From contig NC_016477.1 of assembly GCF_000226095.1 (NCBI RefSeq), positions 2,170,001 to 2,234,000 on the forward strand: DNA of 64,000 bases, in the 5' to 3' direction. Origin of the DNA: Thermothelomyces thermophilus ATCC 42464. Lineage: Eukaryota > Ascomycota > Sordariomycetes > Sordariales > Chaetomiaceae. A program made the position numbers and the translations under genes. Positions 36,800 through 47,939 of this stretch are shown piece after piece (within the stretch, counting starts at the first letter, position 1; each line of letters opens with the position of its first letter). The notes beneath the pieces were generated by a model, which did not search any database, was not told the origin of the DNA, and was given only the letters and a program-made list of their open reading frames with translations.

Positions 36800-39024
36800 T
36801 TTCCTAGGTCAGTGTTAACCTCTTCGGTTGTTTGGCTAATAGCGGCTTTATTAATCGTGCTCATTTCCATAAGCTATTAAGTACTTATAGCTTCCTATTA
36901 TTAGATCTGTTCTACTTTCTATCATACGTGCTATAGCTTTATCTAAAGCTCCCGAATTCGCAATTTCTTTTCGTCCGTATAATAGAGGTAATTGTTACTC
37001 TAGCACGAGTCCTATATATCTTATCCTATTCTATAGTACCTAGGCTAGGCTTGTCTTAGAACTATTATAATGCCTTTTAGATTGCGGGCTTCGATTTTCT
37101 AGAGCAATTTGGCCGCTTTATTTCCTATATTATAAACCTATTCTATAGGGCGTAAGCTTCTATCCTCATTTTCTTGTTAGGTCGGCTAGTGATTATTTTC
37201 GAATTTGTCGTAAAAGTAATATCAGCATTTGTATACTATATACTAGAACTAGGATACTCATATATATGCCTTATATCAAGGGTATAGTTATATAGCATTG
37301 CCTAGGAGGTATTAGAATTCTTTCCTAAATCTTTCCTATTATATATAGATTATAGGTACTCTAGTGCTAATATAGGAGTATTTCTTCTAATAGCTTTCCC
37401 ACGTATGCTTATCTTTTCTTTATTTTATATATATAAATTAGTATTCCAGGTTCTATATATCGTTACTAAGTTACTAGCCGTCAAGATACTCGGTATAGCT
37501 ATTAGGCCTATTATATATCATAGGCTATTCTCCTTTAATAGTTTCCATAATACGTCAGAGTTCCCTTATCTCGTCCCTTATCTTATCGCTCTACTAGACA
37601 AGTTAAATTAAGCGTCTATCCCGTTTACGTAGTCCCGTATTAAGCTAGAAAACTTTATTATAGTACTATTCGATTTGTTCCTAGAGGAATAGAACATTAG
37701 GTCTAGGTCTTTCGATTCCTTGGGTATTGGTTATCTACAATCTATCCCGCCTCTATATAACCGTAAAACCCTACTGCCTTAAGGCTAGGAGAATCGAAAT
37801 TAGTGGTATATACTCTCCTACTATGTTCTATTTGGCAAGACCTATCTCTAGGTCTATAGTAACCAGTTCGGAGTATAGTACTTATTCGTCTTTACTATTG
37901 TCGTTATGTCCGAGACTATCTATATTACTACCCCTATCTTTATAGCTTGTAGCCGTTACTTCGATAATGTCTTTAGTAGTTTCGTCGATAGCTGTAATTT
38001 CCTTTCTAAGGACTATCTTCTACTCTTTCTTTAGGCTTCAACATTCTCGCTTATAGTGCCCTTTCTTTCTATAGTTATAGTAGGTAACATTAGACTTGTC
38101 TTTAGTCATCTTTTTCTAGTCTTACTTCTATACTATATCTATATCTATAGCTTTGGGGTATGTCTTATATAAGGTATTAATGTACGCTTACTTTTTTTTA
38201 TTATTAGCCTTAACTGTAGTTCCGTTTATTTGGCTTCATTTCCATTACTCCTATATATAGAGTTAATTATTGATTCTAATAGCTTATATAATATATTTAT
38301 CTAGGGTCTTAGGCTAATTATACTTATATAACTTGTCTTTAACCTTTTCCTTTAAGCTATTATGGAATAATTATATCAATACTTTATTATTAAGCTAAGA
38401 CTTAAGTATATCCTATCTAAACTATATAGTATAGGAGGCTACTAACTTAGTTTATTAGAGATTAGCAAGTCTTTCTTATATATAAATCTTCTTATCTTTA
38501 TCGCTAAAAACCTTCTAAAGCTCTTCTTCGAAACAGTTATAAGATTAGAAGACTACCTATATAAACGTATTTTAATCGTTTTCGTCTTCCTTAGTAGGAT
38601 AGTTATTCCATATAGGCTTAAACTATCTAAGTACCTTACCCTCTAGTCTTATAGCCATATAGAGGACTTTAGCTTTATTATCTAAAAACTTGTCGTTATT
38701 AAGCCGGAAGTAAGATTAGAGGTTTATTAGAAATCCTATAAGATCCTCCTTAGTTCCTTTATATTTGCTAGGTAGTTCAATCTTAATATAGCTTGCTTTA
38801 ATAGTCTCGAGCGCCTCGATTTTAGTATAGGCCTTATTAACTAGTTTTTATAAGTACTTTTCGCTATACTCGAGTTCCTTAATTTGGGCTTAAGTAGCCT
38901 TATCTCTCTAGTCTAACTCCTAGATCCGCTACTAGAGTTAACCAAGCTAAGCAAGCAGCTATTCAGCCGTGACGTTAGTAGCTATATCGATATCAAGGTT
39001 AAAGTCACCTCCGTTCTAAACCAT
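36701..39024 (-). pseudogene. gag: Gyp6 gag remnant
   Basis: ATG at 39022-39024; the stop-codon position at 36701-36703 is 2324 bp away, exactly 62 bp more than intact gag, which measures the insertion near 36725-36786. RIP stops occur throughout. Confidence 0.9.
36725..36786. other. 62-bp non-element filler inside the Gyp6 frameshift hairpin
   Basis: All other copies read straight through GGGCCC-loop-GGGCCC here. In Gyp6 the palindrome is split by about 62 bp that match nothing else in the window. The piece is GC-richer than its surroundings, not visibly RIP-altered, and has open frames on both strands (21 codons). The source is unknown. Confidence 0.8.
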
Positions 39025-39051
39025 AACAGAATAAAGAGAGTAATAGCAACG

Positions 39052-39303
39052 TGTGACAAACCTAACTCAGACTTCTTCTAAAAGGGTTTAGATAAAGGTA
39101 GATTAAGCGGGACAAGTAGGCAGGTCGTCTAAGGAATTCGGTAAAGCCAAAGGGTTTATAATAACACTAGAGTTATCTCTTATAGTAGTTAATAATGCTT
39201 GGTATAAGTACTATGATTATAGGTTACTATCACTAGTAAACTCTCAGAGTTTACCGTAATAAGTGACTATCTATATGTATATATAATCCTAGTGATCACT
39301 CCT
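39052..39303 (-). repeat. Gyp6 5' LTR, left part (U5, R and part of U3)
   Basis: 252 bp. The rest is 46901-47067 (167 bp), on the far side of Gyp7. The two parts sum to 419 bp, equal to the other Gyp6 LTR. The adjoining primer region (39041-39051) has the TTGC-type primer sequence. Confidence 0.94.
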
Positions 39304-39751
39304 TGTCACGAATAAGCACATGGGCGGCCTGGCAGGCTGCAGCCAGGACGTGGGACATTCCGACAGCCAATCACTTGACGGACCAATCAGAAGATTATTA
39401 CCGCCAAGACTAAGGTCTTCACTGGTGATAATAACATATTACCGTCGATAACGCAGAATCACGAAGTGAAAGGAGAAGTGGTACTAGTGATAACTATTGA
39501 AGAAGGACAGACAATTGTATATATATAGCTAGCTAGTCACTCGTTATAGTAGACTCTGGGAGTTCACCAGTGGTAACAATCACAATCACAGTACTCATAC
39601 CAAGCATTGCTAATTACTGTGAGAGACAACTCTAAGTGTTGTTGTGAACCCTTTGGCTTCACCGAATCCCTTAGACGACCCGCCTACTTGTCCCGCCTAA
39701 TCTACCTCCGTCTAGACCCTTTCAGAAGAAGTCTAAGTTAGGTTCGTCACA
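39304..39751 (+). repeat. Gyp7 5' LTR (U3 type 1, 448 bp)
   Basis: TGTCACG...CGTCACA. R begins at AGTGGTAACAA (39569-39579), an exact partner of the primer site TTGTTACCACT at 39754-39764. Confidence 0.96.
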
Positions 39752-39778
39752 CGTTGTTACCACTCCCTTTGTTCTGTC

Positions 39779-42040
39779 ATGGTTCAGAACGGAGGTGACT
39801 TCGACCTCGACATCGATATGGCTACTAACGTCACGGCCGAACAGCTGCTCACTCAGCTTGGTCAACTCCAGCAGCGGGTTCAGGAGTTGGACCAGAGAGA
39901 CAAGGCTGCTCAAGCTCGAATCAAGGAACTCGAGAACCGCGAAAAGTACTCGCAGAAGTTGGTCAACGAGGCCTACGCCAAAATCGAGGTACTCGAGGGC
40001 GCCAAAGCGAAGCGTATCAAGATCGAACCACCTGGCAAATACGGAGGAACCAAGGAGGATCTCGCAGGATTCCTAACAAACCTCCGATCCTACTTCCGGC
40101 TTAATGACGACAAGTTTCCGGATGACAAAGCCAAAGTCCTCTACGTAGCTACGAGACTAGAGGGCAAGGCACTCAGATGGTTTGAGCCTACGTAGAACGA
40201 TTATCTCACCAAGGAAGATGAAGACGACCGAGACGCGTTCACGCAGGCAGTCTTTCGGTCCTACGACCGTTTCAAAGAAGAGCTTTAGAAGGTTTTTGGT
40301 AATAAAGACAAGAAGATTCATACGTAAGAAAGACTTGCCAATCTCCGATAGACCAAGTCAGCAGCCTCCTACGCCGTACAATTTAGACAGGACATGCTCA
40401 AGTCTTAGCTTAATGACGAGGCGTTGATGTAATTGTTCTATAACGGCTTGAAGGAAAAGGTCAAGGACGAGCTGTATAAGTACGATTGGCCTGAGACTCT
40501 GGATGAATACATCGCGCAGGCTATCAGAATCGATGATCGACTCTACGCACGAGAGCAGCAGAAACGAGGTCGAATGAACGGAACCACGGTTAAGGCCAAC
40601 GACAAGAAAAAGCGAGCGTACGTCAGTACTTCGTACAGGACGCACCCCGGAGCCATAGATATAGACGTAGCGTAGAAGCAGGACTAGAAGAAGACGACCA
40701 AAGACAAGTCCAATGTCACCTGCTACAACTGCAGAAAGAAAGGGCACTACAAGCGAGAATGCCGAAGCCCGAAGAAAGGATAGAAACCAACCCTAGGAAA
40801 GGAAATTACGGCCATCGACGAAACCACTAAGGACGTCATCGAAGTAGCGGCCACGAGCTACGAAGACAAGGGCAGTGACACAGACAGTCTCGGACACGAC
40901 GGCAACGGTGAAGACGAACAAGTACCGAACTCCGAACTGGTCACTGTGGATCCAGAGACAGGTCTTGCCGAATGGGACATGGCAGGAGAATATGCACCGC
41001 CAGCTTCGATTCTCCCGGCCTTAGGACAGTAGGGTTTTACGGTCACGTAGAGGCGGGATAGATCGTGGACAACCGACACCTAAGGAATCGAAAGACCTGG
41101 ACCTGATGCTCTATTCCTCTAGGAACGAATCGAATGGTACTGTAACGAAGTTTTCCGACTTAACACGGAACTGCGCGAACGGGATGAACGCTTGACTCGA
41201 CTCGCCTAGTAGAGCGATGAGATGAAGGACGAAATGAGGGAACTCCGACGTATCGTGGAAACTATTAAAGGAGAACAGCCTGTGACATATAATGGGCCCG
41301 ATAGCTATACCGAGCATCTTGACGGCCAGCAACTTAGCAACGACGTGCGGAACCTAGAATACCAGTTTATGCGAGCGAACCGTGGAAAAGACGAACGTAC
41401 ATAGGAAAGCTACTAGAAGAAACACTCCTACCTTAGCATTAGAGTACCTACGGTCTACATATAATGGGAAGGATTTGGGAAAGAATTCTAATACCTTCCA
41501 GGCGACGCCACGCGACTGCACCCGCGATACGAGGCACATGTATAAGTGCCCTGGTTCTAGTGTGTAGCATACGAATGCCGATATCACTTCCGCGACAAAT
41601 TCGAAAACAATCACTGGCCGACCCGACAGGAAAACAGGGACGGAGACTTGTGCCCTGTGGAATGGGTCTACGATGCAGGAAATAGAGCGGCCGAATTGCT
41701 CTAGAAGATCGAAACTCGCAATCTAGAAGGCATTACGGTAGTTCCAAAACGAGTCTGGCCTAGGCACTGCGGAACCGGACGAGATATATAGGACTCGTGC
41801 TGGAGCAACGATTGCCTCTATCACGCGGACGAAAAGAAATTGCGAATTCGGGAGCTTTAGACGAAGCTATGGCATGCACGACGGAAAGCAGAACGGACCT
41901 AATGGTAGGAAGCTACAAGCACTTAATGGCTCACAGAAATGAGCACGATCGACGAAGCCGCTATTAGCCGAACAACTAAAGAGGTTAGTACTGACCTAGG
42001 AAACGGGTCAGGGCCCTTTAAGGGGCCCGGAAACCATTAA
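39779..42040 (+). pseudogene. gag: Gyp7 gag, disrupted
   Basis: 2262 bp. The ATG and the first 138 codons are open (39779-40195), stopping at a TGG-to-TAG change; further TAG/TAA follow (for example near 40287, 40327, 40350 and 40674). The zinc knuckle C-X2-C-X4-H-X4-C is preserved around 40721-40762. The C-terminal region aligns with Gyp8. Confidence 0.93.
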
Positions 42041-45000
42041 CGCCCGCGTAGTGGCGAGTGGTAGCGCAGTACAGGAGGAACTGGCGCAAGAGACCACTAT
42101 ATCGAGACCTCCCGGCAGGAACATAGGAAATCGCCGCAATCTTTAGACGATAGCGGCAAGACAAGCGATTGTGGATAACAGCACAGTGGAAACAGCACGA
42201 AATGCTCGCACTAGTGGACAGTGGAGCAGAGATAAACCTGATTTCGCCGACGCTTGTGAATCAGCTGCGGATACCCTGGAGAATGAAGCGGAAGCATGGC
42301 ATAGTCAAAGGGCCATTTCCGACGCAATGGGTACGCAGAGAGACCGAACCGATCGACATCACTATGGCAGGAAAGACTACAGCAGTCGTATTCAGCATTA
42401 TAGACATAGGCAACGACAAAGATATAATATTAGGGTTACTATGGTATGAAGATTACGACCTGGACATCAGCTAGAAGAATGGTGGCCACCTGCGACCCCA
42501 AACGGAGTCATATTTGACTAGCGAGATGGGGAGCGCGCAAGGATCGCGAGCGGACGATGCTCAGGGGAAGGCATGTCCTACGGATCCACCGCAAGAGACG
42601 GACAGTAGCAGGCAGACCACTACGGACTCTAGAAGAGGCGGCACAACGACATCAATATCGCGACAGGAGGAACGAGCTAAATCGCCGATAGCTGTTCTCT
42701 CCGTTGACGAATGTGGAGCACTGCAATTAGAGCAGTAGGTTGAGACAGGAGAAATCGCTAGCATCGCTATGGATAGAACCAAGTTCGCATACTACCAGAA
42801 AACCGAGAGACGAGACAAGACTAGGGAAGTACCAAAGGAATACAAAGGACACCTAGCATTCGAACCAAAGTATCTGGAAGGATTACCAGAACACGGCCCA
42901 TAGGATCACGAGATCAAGCTCAAGGAAGGAGCACGACTGAAGTTCTTCAAGATTTACCACACGAGCCAGACGCAGAACGAAGAACTTAAGCGATATTTGG
43001 AGGAGAACCTTCGAAGAGGACATATCCGCCCGTCGACATCGCCAGCAGGCTACCCAATCCTGTTTATGCCTAAGAAAGACGGAAAGCTACGGTTATGTGT
43101 CGACTATCGGCAACTCAACGAACAGACTGTGAAAAACCGATACCCGTTACCGCTAATCTCACGGCTCCGAGATCAGTTGGCAGGAGCCTAATATTTCACG
43201 CGTCTTGACTTGCCATCGGCCTACAACTATATACAGATCAAAGAAGGCAACGAGTGGAAAACGGCCTTTAGGACACCCTATGGCCACTACGAGTACCTCG
43301 TCATGCCATTTGGACTTACGAACGCGCCGGCAACGTTCCAAGCCCTGATTGATCAAGCTATCCGACCCTTTCTCGACAAATTTGCAGTATGTTATCTCGA
43401 CGACATACTCATCTTCTCCAAGACGATGGACGAACACCGGAAGTACGTAAAAGCAGTGCTGGACGCGCTGCACGCGTACAAGCTATCAGTCAACAAGGAA
43501 AAGAGCGAATTCTACGTCAGGAAAACGGTGTTTTTGGGATACGAGATATCCCCGGGACAAATCCGGATAGAACCTTCAAAGGTTAAAGCTATCAAGAATT
43601 GGCCACGACCAACGTCAGTCACGGAAGTACGAAGTTTCATCGGATTTACGAACTTCTACCGGATGTTTATCAGGAACTTTGGAGCGATCGCACGACCTTT
43701 GCACGAACTCACCAAGAAGAATGCTAAATTCCAATGGGAAGAACAACACGAGCAAGCATTCATGTAGATCTGCAACGCCATTACTGAAGACCTAGTACTG
43801 GTACTGCCAGACCCTAAAAAGTCATTTGAGGTGGAAACGGACGCTTTAGACTACGCCATCGGAGGACAATTGGGACAACGAGACAAACAAGGGAAGCTAC
43901 ATCCTGTAGCCTTCTTTTTAAAGAAGCTCGACGGACCACGTCTCAATTACCCGATCCACAACAAGGAACTGCTTGCGATTGTCGAAGCTTTCAAGGAATG
44001 GTGACCATACCTTAGTGGCACGATTGAACCGGTACAAGTGTATACGGATCATAAGAATTTACGATACTTCATAACGACGAAGGAACTTAACAGACGACAA
44101 ATACGATGGGTAGAATTCCTCGCGGAATTTAACTTCGAGATCCGCTATAAGAAGGGCAAAGAAAACGCACAAGCAGACATCTTAAGCCGACGAACGGATC
44201 ACACGGAAGGACGAACGGGAACGACACCACCGTTATTCAAGGAACGAACAGACGGAACGCTGCATCACGAAACGCAGACACCCGTGGAAGATAATCCACT
44301 TGACTCGTTCCTAGAATGCTGCGCAATCTTTCGAGAGGAAAGGATCAACGAGGCATAGTATCAAGCAGCACCCGGACCAGTGGTACCTGACGAAGTGGAA
44401 GAGAAAGATGGGAAACTCTGGTACCGAGGCAAGGCGTACATCTATGACAAAGATCAATAGCTGCGGATGATTCGAGAACTCCACGAGTCAAAACTCGGAG
44501 GACACAAAGGAGTCACGAAGACTGTCGCACAAGTCAAGAAACACTACGACTTTCCACAGTTAACGGCACGGGTCAAGGAAGTCGTACAGAACTGCGACAT
44601 CTGCAATCGAAGCAAAACGGCACGACACAAGCTGTATAGGCTACTTTAGCCACTACTAACAGCTGACAAACCATGGAGTTTAGTTACGATGGACTTCATT
44701 ACGAAGCTGCCAGAATCCAAGGACACGGCCACAGGAGTAATCTACGACAGTATTCTTACTGTAGTAGATCGCCTGACTAAGTGGGCATATTTCTTTCCCT
44801 ATAAGGAGTCCTGGACAGCGGAACAGTTGGCAGACATGATCTATCGGCAAGTTGCATCAGTACATGCTTGGCCGCAAGAATGGATCACCGACAGAGACAC
44901 CAAGTTCGTATCGAAGTTCTGGCAAGCGTTAATGCAACGATTAGGCGTTAACAGCAAACTGTCAACGGCATATCACCTACAGACCGACGGACAAACGGAG

Positions 45001-45789
45001 CGACTAAACCAAATCGTCAAACAGTATCTCCGTTCTTACGTCAACTACTAGCAAAACGACTAGGTTATGCTATTGCCAATAGCATAACTCGCCTACAACA
45101 CGACGCTAACAGAAACGACCAAAGTCACACCGTTCTTTGCGAACTACGGATACGAAGCAGACCTTAGGCAAGGACCAGAGGTCACAGTGCCAAGAGCAGC
45201 AGTCAAAGCAGAACAGATGCACGCACTGTACGAGAAGCTCAAGAAGGAACTCGAGTTTGTCAAAACCAGAATAAAGAACTACTACAACAAATATAGGCTC
45301 GAGGGACCTTGCCTAGAGAGGGGAGACAAAGTCTACCTAATCGCACGAAACTTGCGAACCAAACGACCAAGCACGAAGCTGGACTTCAAGAAGGTCGGAC
45401 CCTTTGTTATCAAAGAACGAATTTCGACATCTAACTACCGACTATCGTTACCGTCATCTATGCGACTACGGACGGATGTTTTTCATATTTCACTTCTCGA
45501 ACTAGTACCAAAGAACGCCAAGGTTGCTATATACATCGAAGCAGAGGACGAAGAGGAAGAATGGGACGTCGAAGAAATTCTGGATTCACGCATCATCAAC
45601 GGGGAACTGCAGTACCTGGTCAAATGGCTTGATTTTGGACCAGAGGATAACTTATAGGAACTAGTTAAGAATTTAAACTGCCCTAAGAAACTGGAACAGT
45701 TCCACCGGCAGAATCCGGATCGACCAAAGGAAAACCCGGGACAGAACCAAAGACGGCGCCCCAGTCGATAGCATCGACGGCATCATTAA
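42004..45789 (+). pseudogene. pol: Gyp7 pol, disrupted
   Basis: 3786 bp from the altered slippery site (AGGAAAC, 41998-42004) to TAA 45787-45789. Open stretches cover protease with DSG (42169-42474), RT with YLDD (43210-43767), RNase H (44038-44358), the integrase zinc-binding part (44467-44649), the integrase core (44689-45051) and the chromodomain region (45187-45657). About a dozen or more RIP stops separate them. Confidence 0.93.
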
Positions 45790-46320
45790 TCTGTGACGAG
45801 GGCATAGCAGGCGTCTCTTGCCGCTCAACCTCCTCCAACTCGTCCAAGGTCGACAGACCACGCGCTACCATGTCGGCACCTTTCTCTACCAAAAACTCCT
45901 TCTGCTGACGAAGACGCCGGAGCCGCGTAAGCTTTTCGGACAACTTGCGCTGGGCTTCTTCCAGACGGCGTTAAGATTTATCTAGCTTAAGTTCGGCACG
46001 ACGTTTAGCATCCTTGATACGACGCTGCTCCTGGAGAATGCGATCTACTAGAACAAACATCAGGAATCACATTCAAAGGAAAAAAAAAAAAAAGAAAAGG
46101 AGACGTGCTTACAGGAAGAAAGCGGTATGCTAGAGCTATCGTAAGAACGACCTTAACGAACGTAGGCTTCGTAATGCTTCGTACGTGTGATCATTTTGCA
46201 AACGAGGCCTTGCGACGCGCACCAAGAGCAAGGCATAACGACAAAACCGTTCTCAGCGATGTTCTGAGCAAGGGAAGCACGGTAACGTGCAGAATGCGAC
46301 TTCCGTTTCTCTATCGGCAT
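45665..46320 (-). pseudogene. Gyp7 antisense Zn-cluster/coiled-coil gene, version 1, disrupted
   Basis: Exon 1 46113-46320 (ATG, 208 nt), intron 46048-46112 (65 nt, GTAAGC donor, interrupted A/T run, TAG acceptor), exon 2 45665-46047 (383 nt): lengths identical to Gyp8 apart from the homopolymer in the intron. Exon 1 is open through Cys31, Cys34 and Cys41; Cys50 and Cys53 are Tyr, and a stop follows the fifth cysteine position. Further stops lie in exon 2. It overlaps the pol end. Confidence 0.78.
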
Positions 46321-46447
46321 TTTGTCAACATAGCGACCGCGACGTAGAAACAGGGAGAATACAGTACTCACAAGCGAAGGGTTGTTAGCGCTATTTGAAA
46401 CGGCCTAAGAGGGCTTTTAGGTCGAAAGCCTTGAAGGAGGGGCATCG

Positions 46448-46895
46448 TGTCACAAATAAGCATATAGGCGGCCTGGCAGGCTGTAGCCAGGACGCGGGAC
46501 ATTCCGACAGCCAATCACTTGACGGACCAATCAGAAGATTATCACCGCCAAGACTAAGGTCTTCACTGGTGATAATAACATGTTACCGTCAATAACGTAG
46601 AATCACGAAGTGAAAGGAGAAGTGGTATTGGTGATAACTATTGAAGAAGGACAGACAATTGTATATATATAGCTAGCTAGTCACTCGTTATGGTGGACTT
46701 TGGGAGTTCACTAGTGGTAACAATTACAATCACAGTACTTATACCAAGCATTGCTGATTACTGTGAGAGACAACTCTAAGTGTTGTTATGAACCCTTTGG
46801 CTTTACCGAATCCCTTAGACGACCCGCCTGCTTGTCCCGCCCAATCTACCTCCGTCTGGACCCTTTCAGAAGAAGTCTAAGTTGGGTTCGTCACA
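46448..46895 (+). repeat. Gyp7 3' LTR (448 bp)
   Basis: TGTCACA...CGTCACA, preceded by the hairpin and a purine tract (GAAGGAGGGG), followed by CTCCT. Confidence 0.96.
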
Positions 46896-46900
46896 CTCCT

Positions 46901-47067
46901 GATCACGGTGATCGTGAGTGATTGTATGGTGGTGATTACCCTGATCGCTAGTAAGCGTAATGATTACTGTGCTTTTTATGTTATAATTGGTCCTTTCGTT
47001 CCTCTGACTTAATTAGCCCGTTTGTGCTGGTGGCTTAGGCGGTATCTATATGTATATTTCTGTAACA
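46901..47067 (-). repeat. Gyp6 5' LTR, right part (U3 type 2)
   Basis: Completes the LTR begun at 39052. It contains the CCTGATCACGGTGATCGTGA cluster of U3 type 2 and ends in TGTAACA next to the GGTGA duplication. Confidence 0.94.
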
Positions 47068-47072
47068 GGTGA

Positions 47073-47463
47073 TGTCGGTTGGTTCCTTAGTATTAGGGTG
47101 ATTTATAACCGACCTATATATAAGATATAGTTAGTTTACGACTAATATATTAGAAAGGTGGCGAGAAGATATAGATTAGATATACCTAGCGTGTACGAGC
47201 TAACTCTTTTAAGCTATAAAGAACTTAAGAAGTTCGAAGGAAGCATTACTAGTATATAGATTAAAGAGTATTAGGAGCTTGTTAGATTAATTCTATACTA
47301 TATAGTTATACTATGTCTAGATGTCGTATATGCCTATTTAGTACTCTCTCGATACCTAACTAACCTAGGACTAGACTATTTATTAGAGGCGTGGCGAGTA
47401 GTAAGATATCTATTTAGGAGCTCTTGCCTATTAATCTAGTATAGAGGTAAGCAAGTGCTAGGA
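47073..47463 (+). pseudogene. Cop1 fragment 3: copia RT C-terminal part
   Basis: Joined to the frame ending at 31917 this reads GDVGWFLSIRV, then ELVRLILYYIVILCLDVVYA and LSRYLTN, the standard C-terminal motifs of copia RT before RNase H. It is RIP-decayed and interrupted at 47463 by Gyp8. Confidence 0.82.
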
Positions 47464-47912
47464 TGTCACGAATAAGCACATGGGCGGCCTGGCAGGCTGC
47501 AGCCAGGACGCGGGACATTCCGACAGCCAATCACTTGACGGACCAATCAGAAGATTATCACCGCCAAGACTAAGGTCTTCACTGGTGATAATAACATGTC
47601 ACCGTCGACAACGCAGAATCACGAAGTGAAAGGAGGAGTGGTACTGGTGATAACTATTGAAGAAGGACAGACAATTATGTATATATAGCTAGCTAGTCAC
47701 TCGTTATGGTGGACTCTGGGAAGTTCACCAGTGGTAACAATCACAATCACAGTACTCATACCAAGCATTGCTGATTACTGTGAGAGACAACTCTAAGTGT
47801 TGTTGTGAACCCTTTGGCTTCACCGAATCCCTCAGACGACCTGCCTGCTTGTCCTGCTTCACCCACCTCCGTCTGGACCCTTTCAGAAGAAGTCTGAGTT
47901 GGGTTCGTCACA
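47464..47912 (+). repeat. Gyp8 5' LTR (449 bp)
   Basis: Starts TGTCACG, ends CGTCACA. U3 is type 1. The proposed R start is at 47730. Confidence 0.97.
47527..47740 (+). promoter_or_regulatory. Gyp8 U3 promoter: two CCAAT boxes, TATA box, presumed transcript start
   Basis: CCAAT at 47527-47531 and 47543-47547, TATATATAG at 47680-47688. If the element self-primes, the transcript should begin at or near 47730 with AGTGGTAACAA, about 45-50 bp after the TATA box, a normal fungal spacing. The same layout is in the 3' LTR. The start is inferred from the pairing, not observed. Confidence 0.6.
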
Positions 47913-47914
47913 CG

Positions 47915-47925
47915 TTGTTACCACT
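47915..47925 (+). promoter_or_regulatory. Gyp8 self-priming primer-binding site
   Basis: TTGTTACCACT, beginning 3 bases after the LTR, is the exact reverse complement of AGTGGTAACAA at 47730-47740. No TGG-initial tRNA primer site is seen at the LTR edge. Tf1 primes reverse transcription with the first 11 nt of its own transcript, and this arrangement fits that. Confidence 0.75.
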
Positions 47926-47939
47926 CCCTTTGTTCTGTC

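Larger units (their letters stand above)
39304..46895 (+). mobile_element. Gyp7: gypsy chromovirus in the Gyp6 LTR, moderately RIP-decayed
   Basis: 7592 bp with two 448-bp LTRs and CTCCT duplications at 39299-39303 and 46896-46900. It is much closer to Gyp8 than the other plus-strand copies, with long open pieces between stops. It is probably a recent insertion that passed through limited RIP. Confidence 0.97.
31918..47067 (-). mobile_element. Gyp6: gypsy chromovirus in Cop1, split by Gyp7
   Basis: Its own sequence is 31918-39303 plus 46901-47067. GGTGA duplications flank it at 31913-31917 and 47068-47072. Both LTRs are 419 bp once Gyp7 is removed. It has type-2 U3 joined to the AGTGATAGCAA-type R, version 2 of the antisense gene, and a 62-bp foreign insertion at the gag/pol junction. 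It is heavily RIP-decayed. Confidence 0.95.

Noticed and set aside
47913-47930. A tRNA primer-binding site after the 5' LTR.
   Set aside because: The bases do not start with TGG as expected for a tRNA 3' end; an 11-nt self-complementary site explains the region.
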